A DNA stretch of 64,000 nt, from contig CM051460.1 in NCBI GenBank assembly GCA_028095005.1, forward strand, positions 64,271,676-64,335,675, read 5' to 3'. The translations under genes were made by a program, and so were the position numbers. This DNA is from Rhynchospora pubera (taxonomy: Eukaryota; Streptophyta; Magnoliopsida; Poales; Cyperaceae). The notes beneath the pieces were generated by a model that saw only the letters and a program-made list of their open reading frames with translations, made no database searches and had not been told where the DNA came from. This document shows, in pieces, positions 1-11,050 of the stretch (the stretch's first letter is position 1; each line of letters opens with the position of its first letter).

Positions 1-82
1 CTATAACTGTGTGTTTGTCGAACTTTTTTTGCTTTAGCTTAATTTGTTGCATTGAACTATTTTTGTAAGGGTGATTTGCCAG

Positions 83-2009
83 AGCCTGCATTGGGATTCA
101 ACTGTGTTGGAGGGAATGCAGCCACTTATATTCTTAAGTTTTTGAGGTAAATCTGAGATTTGCCTGCCTAACTCTTAACTTATGATGCAAATTACTAAAT
201 AATACATGAAGTACAGGTAATTTTCCATTTTCAGCTAACAAATAATGCATCTCATGCCACTGCTAATTCACCTTTCTGGCCATGAAAGCTGACAGCAGGG
301 ACCAAAATGTCAAAATGAGTGAACCAAGGATGATTCTTTGAGGAGCAAATGGGAATTTAAAAATTTTTAAGGGCAAAAAATGTTAAATTACCGGTGCTTT
401 GAATGATTTAAATCATATGAGCAATGTACACTTATTTCTCTTTAGAAATGCAAAAATGAATCTGATTTCTGTTGTTTTGGTATTTAATCAAGGCAAGGTG
501 GAACAATGGTGACATACGGTGGGATGTCTAAGAAACCTATTACTGTATCTACCTCATCTTTTATATTCAAGGTTAGTTTGTCTGATTTCATGCGGTTTGT
601 TCATTTCTTCCAAGTATGTTTGTAAGTAGGTTTTGTCAATTCCTAAGTCTACTTTTAACCTTTCTTGACACCAAACATGTCATCTCCCTGATTATGGATG
701 TGTTGATAACATGCTAGTGCAATAGCGCTGAACCCATACAATGGTTGGCTGTTTTGTTTTTTGTGGGCATTCGAGTGAAAGGATCACATGATTGCTAGTT
801 ATTGATGCGGAGATGGACCTAAACATCTGTTATGCACATAATCCCAAGAGGGCAAGAACTAGAAAGCAACAGTTTTATTTATGCCCCTTGAAAAATTATC
901 AATGTTTGAGTTATACTTTATTTGGGACAAGATCATCTAATAATGGTTCACATTAAAAGGATTTTCTGAATTAAGTGTGCATCACTTCCTGATTAAAATA
1001 CAAACTTTCTTATTCAGCATTTTGTGCAATTTGATAGGGTTTGTTCATCAATAGTCTGTAAATATGGACCTTCACAAACTTGAAATATGGGAGACGTATT
1101 TTATGTTAAATTTAGAAGTTACTTATGACGATTGTTAATGATATCTGTCCTAATGATGGAAAATGCCACATAAGCCCTGCATCTCCTATTAATTTTATTT
1201 TAAGTTTAATTTATCGGCCTTCTATCCTTAATTGTGTACACACAAGCAATGAGGAAGAAGTTTTTTTTTTTTTTTTGGTTTGGTGCATGCAACGCAAAAT
1301 AATAGATTACTTTATAATAACATTTCAAATGGGTGAGTTTTATAGGGTTTTATTTTTTGAATTTTCTAGGATCTTTCTCTGAGAGGGTTTTGGCTACAAA
1401 AATGGATGGCGTCAGACAAGGCAGAAGAGTGCAAGGCATTGATAGATTACCTACTCGACTTGGTAGCAAGCGGTGAACTCAAATACGAGTACGAACATGA
1501 ATTTTATTTTAATGGAGTATATTCAACTGTCAAACACTCCCATTTTGGACCATGGATATTCCAAATAAAAATATTTGGTTCCTTGCATGATGCTCGATGA
1601 ATTGCTAATCAGCATTCTTGCAGAAATGGTGTCTTGTTATTTGGCAGAGTTTGTTTGACCAAAAGATGACACTTCATTATTTAACCGAATTTCGGGTGTG
1701 TTTGGCATCCCATGTCTCAGCTTTGGGCATACCAGTATTTCAAAGTCCCAGGTTGATCCTTCAACGAATTCTACTTTACACCCTATTGACAATTTGTTGA
1801 AGGATCAACCTGGGACATTGAAATACTTGGTATGCCCAAAGCTGAGACATGGGATGCTCAAAGAAAGGTTTCATAAGACAATTTTTTTTTTCCTGATTCG
1901 AGTATTGAACTGTAGGATGGAGCTGACTCCGTTCAGTGATTTCAAGGTTGCGCTAGATAAGGCTCTTGGGAAGTTGGGAAGCCAACCTAAACAAGTCATT
2001 CAGTTTTAA
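83..2009 (+). CDS. MECR: Mitochondrial 2-enoyl thioester reductase (MECR/ETR1-like), last four exons
   Basis: The 3' part of a gene that starts left of the window. Exons read as 83-146, 493-571, 1370-1488 and 1916-2009, all with GT..AG introns and consistent phases. Together they give about 118 C-terminal codons ending in TAA at 2007-2009. Recognisable pieces are GFNCVGGNAATYILKFLR (end of the nucleotide-binding fold), GGTMVTYGGMSKKPI, the segment FWLQKWM, and the C-terminus FSDFKVALDKALGKLG. These match the medium-chain dehydrogenase/reductase family enzyme that makes the last NADPH-dependent reduction in mitochondrial type II fatty acid synthesis (trans-2-enoyl-ACP to acyl-ACP, feeding lipoate synthesis). 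The known plant protein is about 375 aa, so roughly two thirds lies outside. No lesion is seen in the visible part. The mitochondrial location is from family knowledge; the targeting peptide is not in view. Confidence 0.9.
1703..1863. repeat. Near-perfect hairpin inside the last MECR intron
   Basis: The left arm (about 1703-1769) and right arm (about 1795-1862) are reverse complements over about 67 bp with only three or four differences. They are separated by about 25 bp. Both arms contain CTTTGGGCATACC and CAGGTTGATCCTTCAAC or the complement. The whole structure lies inside the 427-bp intron 1489-1915. It could be a young miRNA or siRNA hairpin, or a small foldback insertion. I do not recognise a known miRNA in the arms. 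Confidence 0.8.
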
Positions 2010-2535
2010 CTTTGTACAAAGCAAAAAAAAAAATATTGTCAGTATGCACCCTCCTCCTTGGTCTTTTTTTTTTTTTTTAAAAAAAAATGTAATCTGAACT
2101 TGATCTGAGTTCTGAGATTCATTTTTGGTCGCTGAATTTTGAAGTGTCCATTTTTTTTTTTTGAACAATTTGAAGTGTCCATTTTCAGTCACTTAACGTG
2201 ATACTTGTGTTACTGTTTTTGAAAAGAAAAAAAAAAGTTAACAGATTGACCAAATAAGAATAAAAATTGAATGATGTGCGTCAAAAATTGACCTTTTCTA
2301 TAGTATACGAGGGAGACCGCAAGGCAACGTAACGCATCTTGTTAATTGTTGATCTTCTGTGTCGAATTCAAGTAAACTAATCAATCTCATTCTTTGCGCG
2401 ATCCAAACTTGTCAGTGCGGCCACTGCGGGCCCAGTTAATATATCTTGCTTTCCCCTGACCTATAGCTACATTACATACTACTCCCATGAACAGCTGCCC
2501 ATGAATAGACCCACGAACATATTGAGTATATTGAG
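2010..2535. other. Intergenic, 3' flank of MECR
   Basis: The stretch is AT-rich with several A and T homopolymers (2023-2034, 2065-2088, 2150-2161). A short direct repeat, GAAGTGTCCATTTT, occurs near 2141 and 2171. No gene is seen. The ORF-like stretch on the minus strand at 1953-2192 is only homopolymer translation. Confidence 0.6.
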
Positions 2536-2842
2536 TGGCAGGAATTATAAATGTCATCGGCAAATATACCATCCCAGCCATCGCTAAATACAAAATAAAC
2601 ATATACAGCAAAAAAGATGAACATATAGACGATCTAAGTGAACACTTACAAACAAATAAGTGTTGTCATCACTTGTTTAAAAGTTTACATGCATATTCAA
2701 CTTATCTTCATTGAACTTATTTGTTTGTATGTGTTCATTTAGATCGTCTATATGGTCACTTTGTTTGTTGTATATGTTCACTTTATATTTAGCGATGACA
2801 GTGATGGCAAAACTGCAGATGGCAGTAATCAATTTCCTATTG
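2536..2842. mobile_element. Foldback (MITE-like) element
   Basis: The left arm (about 2536-2661) and right arm (about 2715-2842) are imperfect reverse complements. The best matched part is around the paired ATAGACGATCTAA / TTAGATCGTCTAT sequences and TCGCTAAATA / TATTTAGCGA. The loop is about 50 bp. No coding capacity is seen. Clear target-site duplications were not identified, so the superfamily is open. Confidence 0.65.
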
Positions 2843-3210
2843 AGTAGTTCTCTAGTTCGTGAAAAATTAAGAACTGAGAACTACTCCCCGTTTGCAGTTC
2901 GTGAACAGCAGTTCTGCGTTTGGCACATCTTGTCCGCATCTTGTTCATGAACAGACTAGTTCTTGGTCTTTCCAAACACACCTTACTGAACCGCCGTATA
3001 GTTTGCATTTTAGATTCAACCACACAGGATCTAAAATTCATTTAAGACTGGAGTCAGGACAGCAAAATTGAAATCAGCTACTCCACTTAACTAATTTTAT
3101 TTATTTTATTTATTTATTTTTCAAATTACAAGCTCTCGACTCTTTCTCCCTTTTCTCTCTCTAGAGAAACAGAAAGAGAAAGGAGAAATCGAGAGAGAGA
3201 GAGAGAGACA

Positions 3211-6200
3211 ATGGACGACTACGCGAGGGAGATGATGGAGCTGAAGACACTCGTCACGCGAACCCTCGAGAAGAAAGGAGTTCTCGCAAAGATTAGGGTT
3301 TGTTCCTTTTCTCTTTCTTTTACTAATTATCGCGATTTTGAGAATATATCAGGTCGTCTTTAAGACAGATCCCGCTTCAAATGTGACCTTCCTCCCATTA
3401 GATTCACTCTAAAGTCGTTATGCTTTTGCGATCTGCCCCAATTTTTGGAATCGGTTCTACCAAATTCCTTCTAGCTCAGGGATCCAAGACTACTTTTTGT
3501 TCTTTTGGCTCTTTTGTATTTCCATGTGTAAAACTCATGGGGCCTTGTTCGGTAATCTGACCTTGAGACTGCAATCTATATCATTCCATGATTTAGAAAC
3601 ATTCAGCTCATGGAAAATAAGATTATCATTTTTTCATTATTTTTAAAGTTTCTCAAATGGACATTTCAGTACCTGACTGAACAATCTGTACATCCTGAGT
3701 CAGTGCTTAAATTCACTCTGAATTCTAGACTGCTCTACCATACTATAACTTGGTCAAATAAAATTACCTCATTATCTGTATCTTGCATAAAAGCTCGTCT
3801 TGAAATGAGTTCAAATTTAGGAGCCAAATATTATAGACTCAATGGTGGCTTTATCTGTTTTATTGGCTTGTATTACATCAATTAGGCTTTATCAAGGCTT
3901 TAATACAATTTTCAGCTGAAACTCTTTTGAAATGGATACCAACATAAATATCTTCTCTCTTCGGGTTAACATCTATAATACTTGTTATTATCCTCTGTAT
4001 AATTTAAGTATTGCTTCTGGTTACCATAAAAAAGGAAACTGTATGTTTTTGTGATTTTATGCGAAGCATTGGTGTAATATAGGCGGAGCTAAGAGCAAGT
4101 GTATTTGAGGCAATAGAAGAAGAAGATAGAGTGTTAGAAAACGAAGAGGGAGCAAATCCTGCATTGCTTGGCTGCTGTAACGACCGAGCTAAGCAACTCC
4201 ATGCCTCTCCATCAGGTTATTACTCATATTCATATGTCATGCATAGTTTGTCTGACTTCATTTTTTTTTTCTTTTTTTTTTTGCAAACCACACACCCAGC
4301 ATTTTACTGTAAGTGTAAATATAGCTTAGAATTTCATGAGAAACAGATGGTAATGTGGTCATCCTGTCAGCTGCTCACAATGTCCTTAGTTAATACTTAA
4401 TACAGAAACAGATCTTTTCTCTGGTCAAACTAAAATGAAATAAAGCCATGTACCTTTAAATGTTGATCTTTAGGCCTATATAAATTATTGTGAAAGATAT
4501 TTAGTTGAATTAAATTACAGAGTGTGCGCAAGTTACTTTTTCCTGACTTGACAATGATTGTTTTATTTGCACTTAGCCTAATAAAATTGGCTTGTTTGCA
4601 ATGTGAGCTATGTTGAATGTTATTTGAATAACACAGAAAAGCTAATCTTATTACAATTTTCTAGAAACTTTTCTAAAAGTTATAGGAAACATAAAAAATC
4701 TTCCATATTGTTTCTTTGTTGATGGCTGGTGTATAAAAAAAGGGATAGTTATGTTACCTCAAATAATTGGGAATATCAGTAATGTATCTTGCTATATATG
4801 TATGTTTCTCGAAAAAGGGAAAGAAACATTTTTGTTATATATCACTCTTAAACAAGATAATATCGCCACTATCTCACCTCTGCTATTTGCTTCAACAATT
4901 ACTAACTAGGGCATCGGTTTGCATGAAATAGTAAGGAGAGGGGCATACTGGATATAAACTGAATTTTACAGGGTTATGTTTTAGTTATTTTCTTTGTTAC
5001 ATTGGGGTTGATATGCTAATTTTCTTTGATAGGTGTATTTGTGATACATAAAAATTAGTTGTGTTTGCATTAGTTAAAAAATTGGTTGAAAGAAAAATCC
5101 AAAGGATAGTGTAGCCAAAGTAAATTTATTTTGTGCATATCATGTGGGGTTGGGAGGTTAACAACATTTTACCCCATCAATTTCTTCTGAGTAAAGAAAT
5201 GACAGACAGTTCTCTCTGTTTTTCTTCATGTGTTGCATTCAACAGTTTAAATCTGTGGTACTCTTTTATTGAATTAGTACATCCTGCAGGTAGACTACTG
5301 ACAGCACTGGTATGTGAGTACTTGGAGTGGGCCCAGCTCAATCATACTTTGAAAGTTTACCTGCCTGAGTGTAACTTGGTAAATTTTTTTGTCACTTCAT
5401 TAACATTTGATATGTTTTGAAGTTTTGTTGACAAGGAAAGCGTACTCATCCTGTTTGATAAATTTGCTGATCAGCCCAAGGATTTCTGGAAATCAGAGTT
5501 AAGGGACTTCACCAACAAAAGTGATGGTACCAGGACTGCTGAAAGTGGACCCATGCTGCTTGATGTTCTTGAAGGATTTCTCAAATATGAGGTTTCTCTC
5601 TTTCTTCCTTTTCCTAGCTCTTACTTCATATCTTTCATATTTAAATAGTACGTATCTTTTTGTAAGTAAATTGATTAGTTTTATGTATTACCCTAAGAAA
5701 ATATCAAAGTATCAGATAAGAAATATTTTTGTAAGTCCCTTTGAAATGTATATAATACGACCAATACACAACTTCTTGATAACTCTAGAAGCACAAAATG
5801 CACTCCTCTCTTCTTTATTACTTGTGTAGAGATTTAAAGTGCATTGAGTATGTCTTTTGAGTTTTGAGATAGGCAAGGGAAGGATTAGGAAGAATCTTAA
5901 TATTTTCTGAGTAAACCTGTTTTTTGTACTTTTTATTGTAGTATACTGAATTGATATCTTGTAAATAAAATATGATAGTTGCAATGCTTATATTCTGGTT
6001 ATTTTTCGTTTGACCTTTGTGATTTATGGTATATAGATAGCAAATCATACATGAGTGGTATTACATCTTTTCAGATAAACAATTGGAACATATCTATTGT
6101 TTTTCTGTTTTTAAGTTAGTGGTTTAAAAATTTGAATACTGTGTATCAGAACTTGTCTCAGACAAGGATGGCAGCTGGGAGGAGAGTTATAAATGATACC

Positions 6201-7472
6201 GATTCTGTTTCTAGCTCCAGTACTGAATCTTCTAGAAATGTAAGAAGGCCTTCTTCTTCCACCGCTGTTAGCGGTTTGCCACCTCTGGGAAGGTATCTAT
6301 TTTGGTTGCCTACCTTATCCATTATATAACTCTGAAGCAACTCTCCCTGTATTGATCAATAAACTTGCGATGAAGTCCCTGCATTGAACTATATACAGAA
6401 AAAAAACACTATAACAAGTAGTCCTTTAAGTACCTTTGGAAAAGCTAAACTTGAGATTCTATGGCTTCAGCTCTTTTCAATAGTTATTGTGCAAATTTCT
6501 ATAATTTTCTTCATTTAATGTTTTTATTTTTTTTTCTAGGCAAATGCCGGGTGCACAACCATCAGGTAAGTTATTTATTTACCTTTCCCAAAAGTTATTC
6601 TTTTCTTGTAAACAAAAGACGATAAAGAAGTGTTTTAGATGCATAATAATCTTAATCTCAATGAAACATCAAAAAGTAAATATCCATTAAAACCTGGTTG
6701 TGTTTACATGAGCATGGAAAGTTTTATACGATGCTATCTGGTTTATACCAGGGCCTTGTATTAAAATTTACATTGACACATGTTATTATTATCATTTTTT
6801 TGTACTCCTTTTCCTTTCACAAATAATTGATTTGGTCTTGTTAATTGTTGTATCTTGTATTTTTAGATAGAAGGATGAGAAAAGATGATTATAATTGGAG
6901 ATATGACTCTGATGAGATATCAGAGGATGTGATTCGGGCTTCTAATGCCCTAGAAAATGTCCATTTAGACCGCAAGGCCCGCAACCTAACTTCTTCTTGG
7001 AGGTCAGTATTCTCTCTAAATGTAATATGTGGTTCCTGCTTGGATCGTATTTACAAAAAGTTGTTCGTTAAAATTTGTATAGTATATTGTATCTGGTTTC
7101 TCATAGCCAATTTGATCCCGTGTCATGTATATAGTGGTGACCTTTAATGGTAGCTCAACTCTAAGTTCTCTTTTCATAAAAAGCTATGGACCAGATTCAA
7201 TTGCTTCTGTTTCATCATCATATGACATCATTGATATTATCATCATCACCATCACTATCTGTGCTAACATTTTCACTTCTTTCATTTTATTATTTGTCTT
7301 TTTAGATGTTTGTTGTTTTGAAAATTTTACTGCACATAAAAATAGTAATATTCTGGGACAATTAATATAAATAGATCTTTATATGTGTTACAATACAATT
7401 TTATTGTGTGCATACAGGCATGCAGGTGATGGTATAATGGAGGATGAAGGAAAGGTTGACAGCCGTCGTTAA
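3211..7472 (+). CDS. TON1: TONNEAU1 (TON1), LisH/FOP-type microtubule organiser
   Basis: A complete gene. Exons are 3211-3297, 4083-4215, 5290-5378, 5475-5591, 6150-6292, 6540-6565, 6867-7002 and 7418-7472. These add up to 786 nt, 261 aa plus stop, against about 260 aa for Arabidopsis TON1. The start MDDYAREMMELKTLVTRTLE is the family's conserved N-terminus. The segment around residues 73-104 (GRLLTALVCEYLEWAQLNH) is the LisH dimerisation motif. A Ser-rich stretch (SSSSTESS) follows, then the conserved tail ALENVHLDRKARNLTSSW. TON1 proteins resemble human FOP. They act with TON2 and TRM proteins in the TTP complex that organises cortical microtubules and the preprophase band. The ATG follows a GA-rich leader with a (GA)n run at 3190-3208. 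All splice junctions are canonical, and exon 6 is only 26 nt. No lesion was seen. Confidence 0.95.
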
Positions 7473-8904
7473 TTAAGTACAATCAATTAGCACAATAATA
7501 ACTTTCCTGGGCTTATTATTGTAATTCTTAGAATTTATTGTTTGCAATTTTCAGTTTGTGTTAGTTATAGCATTCCTGTTTGGTCTTTGTATTTGTAACA
7601 TTGTGTTGCATCAGACTTTAGTGTTCTTGGTTTTTGTCATATATTCAACTTAGGTGAGGGTTCTAACAAATCGGAATTATTTTTGTATTCTCGAATGTGT
7701 CTATCGTGTGAAATTTAATTGGTTATATCACCTTCCCAATATTTCATGTATTTGTTTGTATAATTGTTAATACTTGTACTTACCTTGATTGAGAGATTAT
7801 TCGTGAGATCAAATTAAATGCTAATGGATGTTTCACTGCTATGCTAGCGTGATCAATCGTTTTTTCTTTTACCAGGGTTAAAATGTTTCTGTTTTCGGAT
7901 GAAAGAAAAACGTGGGGCCCACATCACTGGCCGTGGTGAATTGGTCACAAGCTCTCAACAACCCAACGCTCCCACCTAATTCCAATGCCACAGCCAGATA
8001 TCTCCTTGTAGGTGCTTGCTAGTTGTTACCATGCAATCACTCGCTGTCTTTTGGGGGTCCCACCTTAAGACGTGTACCACCCAATCATATTGAAATGTCT
8101 GACAGCATACTCCCCAGAGATTCACTATGCTTTGTCATGCATTCATACTGCCGCAGAAAATTTGGGTTTTACAGAATCACTCCAATCCTAGCTCTGTAAG
8201 AGTACTAAAAAATGTGTCCTGCTTGGCTGCTTCCTTCCCTTTTGAATTTCATATCTTACTTGGAAATATTTATATCATTGGGCCCATACTCTCCAGTCTC
8301 CACTTCCCCAAATATATGCTCGGATCATATGATGCACCAACTTTGAAGAAAGACATACACAGATGATTGACCTAACCTACTTTAGCCTTACTAAAAAATA
8401 AACTTAGATTAGGTTTATTAATCAATTTTAGTAGCGTGAGACTCGATAGAAGATGTATATTTGAAATTTCAAATTGATACATTAGCAGGTCCAAAAAAGC
8501 GAAGATAATATTTAATATTTAAAAGCAGCATGTCATACTGTCATAGGCACAGCACTAAAAGCAGTTCTTTCTTTTTTTTTTTTTTTTTTTTGGACAAATA
8601 GAACATCTTTACTCCGGTCTTGCTTGCTAGTTCACGTTTAAAATTTTCATTCATTACTTTCATGACTTCACCATAACCTATGAGCAAACTATATAAAAGC
8701 TACCTAATGATAGGTTACAAGAAATCACGAATTCAAAAGAGAAACCTCCATTGGATACCTAGTTTTGGTACTCTACTGCTTGCTAGACTGATTTTTTCTT
8801 ATGGGATTCTGGATTATTAGTTTGTTGCGGTGGGTAGGGGGAAGGGGAATGATATCCTCTGTCGGAATTGCAGAGAGCAATTATTCGATCAAGTATGTGC
8901 CCCT
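7473..8904. other. Intergenic after TON1
   Basis: TON1 3' flank, then non-coding sequence with a T-run at 8573-8592. No gene, RNA gene or clear transposon end was recognised. Short ORFs here have no family features. Confidence 0.5.
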
Positions 8905-9175
8905 GATTAAATTTTGATCGTCGAAATTATATCAGACGGTCTGGAGGAAATTTGCAAAGATCAAATATCTACGGAGGATATTGGAATCCCCATCCGCTCC
9001 CGCGCGGGACCGTCCAGCGCAGCCTACGAACCGTCCGATCTGATCTGGACGGTTCGGGCCTATCAATCTAGTTACAAGCACGGGGCTCCCTTTGCCATTG
9101 AGATTAAATCAGACGGCTGTGATTCCTGCGCTGCACGGTCCCGCGCGGGACTGGATTTCATTTCAGGATACTGGG
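8905..9175. mobile_element. GC-rich imperfect inverted repeat (MITE-like)
   Basis: Two copies of the palindrome TCCCGCGCGGGA (8998-9009 and 9139-9150) lie in opposite contexts: GGGACCGTCCAGCGCAG on the left and its near reverse complement CTGCGCTGCACGGTCCC on the right. ATCAGACGG occurs on both sides, with CCGTCC-type motifs between. The structure suggests a short non-autonomous element. Its exact ends and target duplication are not resolved. A 123-aa reading frame across it has no protein features. Confidence 0.5.
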
Positions 9176-11050
9176 TGGGGTGGGGGGTCGGTACATGTCA
9201 CAGAATTGTTGACTTCATTATTTTTGACAATAAATGTACCTTGCTTGTTAATTCAGAAAATCAACGAGAAGGCACGTTGATTTGACAATGTATTTTGGTT
9301 TGCATTACAACGTGTCTTTTTCATTTAATTATTTTTGTGAAAAAATCTTTAAAAGTCAGTATAAAATGTTTCCTATCTGTTCCGTGTATTGAATTTTGAA
9401 ATAAAAAAATGGAATCGAATTGTTGATAATCCTTTTAGAAGAGTGGTCCTTTTTATTCTGTAGTGGCTAAACTTTATACTACTGGATTAATATATTAATA
9501 CTCTATACTATTAATTTGTAAGTTTTTTTTTTGGGAAGAACATTTGTATGATTCAGTACCTTTCGCTTGGTTTAAAAGCAATTTTTATATATTGTTCCTT
9601 TGATATAAAAGTATCAATGTTTCTATTTCTGTTACGATTCGCGTTCATGTATGTAATCAATTCAAATGGTTTGTTCGCATATAATATAACACCTCTACCA
9701 GACTCGGTGTAAATTTTCTTAGAGAAAAATATTTGAAGGAGCAACTATGCAAATGACAGATGTAATAGGGGCCATTATGGAATAAGCACTTTTCTTTTTT
9801 CTTTTTTCTTTTTATATTTATTTGACCTCAAATAGAAACGGAGCTAACTAAGTGGCAACCAGTCTGACCTAACGGTCTTTCGTCTCTCTCTCTCTCTGAC
9901 TCTTTTCTCTCTCTATCTCTAGGCACAGTTTTGAGTTTTCTTCTTCTATCTTTACCATTTCTACCAGTCCAACTTATTTTCATGCTCTCATGGCTTGTCA
10001 CGTTCTCAGCACATGATGCTACCTCCGTTCTCTCTGTTTTCCCACTAAATTTCACTCTTAAAAACTTCCTGCTTTCCTTCTCATCATTCTTTTCTTTTTT
10101 TCTTTTTTAATTCCTTACTGTGAAGAATAGTTGAATCAACGTTCTATCTGCAAATAGGTATGTATACTTAACATTTCTTCTATGTGTAAAGGTTGCCTTT
10201 TTTACCTTTATTTTTCATATTTCTCTCAAGTGACTGTTGTTGTGTAGTTTCTTTCCCTAACTCTGGTATAGTAAAAAATGTTAGTTTTATTCTTTTGTTA
10301 AGTCAATATTGTAAAAAGATTACTTATAAATTACAACAGGTCTTATTCGTGTAATGGAACATGATTCTGTTCGCAGATTTGACTTTTTGACCTCTATTAA
10401 ATAAAATTTTATTTTCTGTCATGAGTGAATGATTTTGAGTTTAAATACAAATAAGCCGCCGCATAGATGTGCTTATTCTGACAAACTTTAAAATTTTCCT
10501 CAAGTACACTTATGATCTCTAGGATTTAAAACATCTCATACTTATAAACATACAGAGCTTAATAGCAAGTGTTTCTTTCGATAAAAATGTATGAAATTGA
10601 AAAGAAGTAAACCTGTTAGTAAATAAAGACAATATTTTTTTTTAAAAAAAAATCTAAGTTATTTTAGACAAGAGATGGTCACGAGTTAAAATAACTGTAT
10701 TATCATACAAAAAACATTCTTAATTTCTTACACAAAATACATAATAAAAAAGAAATAGTCATTCTTCATGAATATTTTCTTCATCATAGAAGACATTCAA
10801 AAACAAATACTATATTCTATTATTAATACCACTACCTTCCATCATTATCATCACTCTCTCTCTTTTTTCTTTAATTTAGCAGAGGTTAAAGATATATATC
10901 CAGCTATTCATCTATAGTAAATAGTCAACTTCTCCGTAGAAAATTGAATGAAATAAATACCTCTACTATACGGCTACTTTTCCAAAATCAATTACGTATC
11001 TACAACACTAATGAAAAAATTGACATATCTATAATAATAGAAGAGACAAA
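9176..11050. other. Intergenic and WRKY upstream region
   Basis: AT-rich non-coding sequence. A CT-rich block at 9879-9925 is followed by an exon-like, pyrimidine-rich leader and a splice donor (see next entry). T/A homopolymers lie near 10637-10651. No other gene was recognised. Confidence 0.5.
9880..10157 (+). promoter_or_regulatory. Candidate 5' leader exon of the WRKY gene
   Basis: A CT-rich, low-ATG stretch ends in the donor-like AATAG/GTATGT at 10157/10158, about 0.9 kb before the WRKY ATG. A TATATTTA-like box lies near 9812. Many plant genes have such a leader exon and first intron. This is inference from composition only; no acceptor just before the ATG was fixed. Confidence 0.3.

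Noticed and set aside
8914..9285. 123-aa frame over the GC-rich palindromes
   Set aside because: It spans a MITE-like inverted repeat and contains no recognisable domain.
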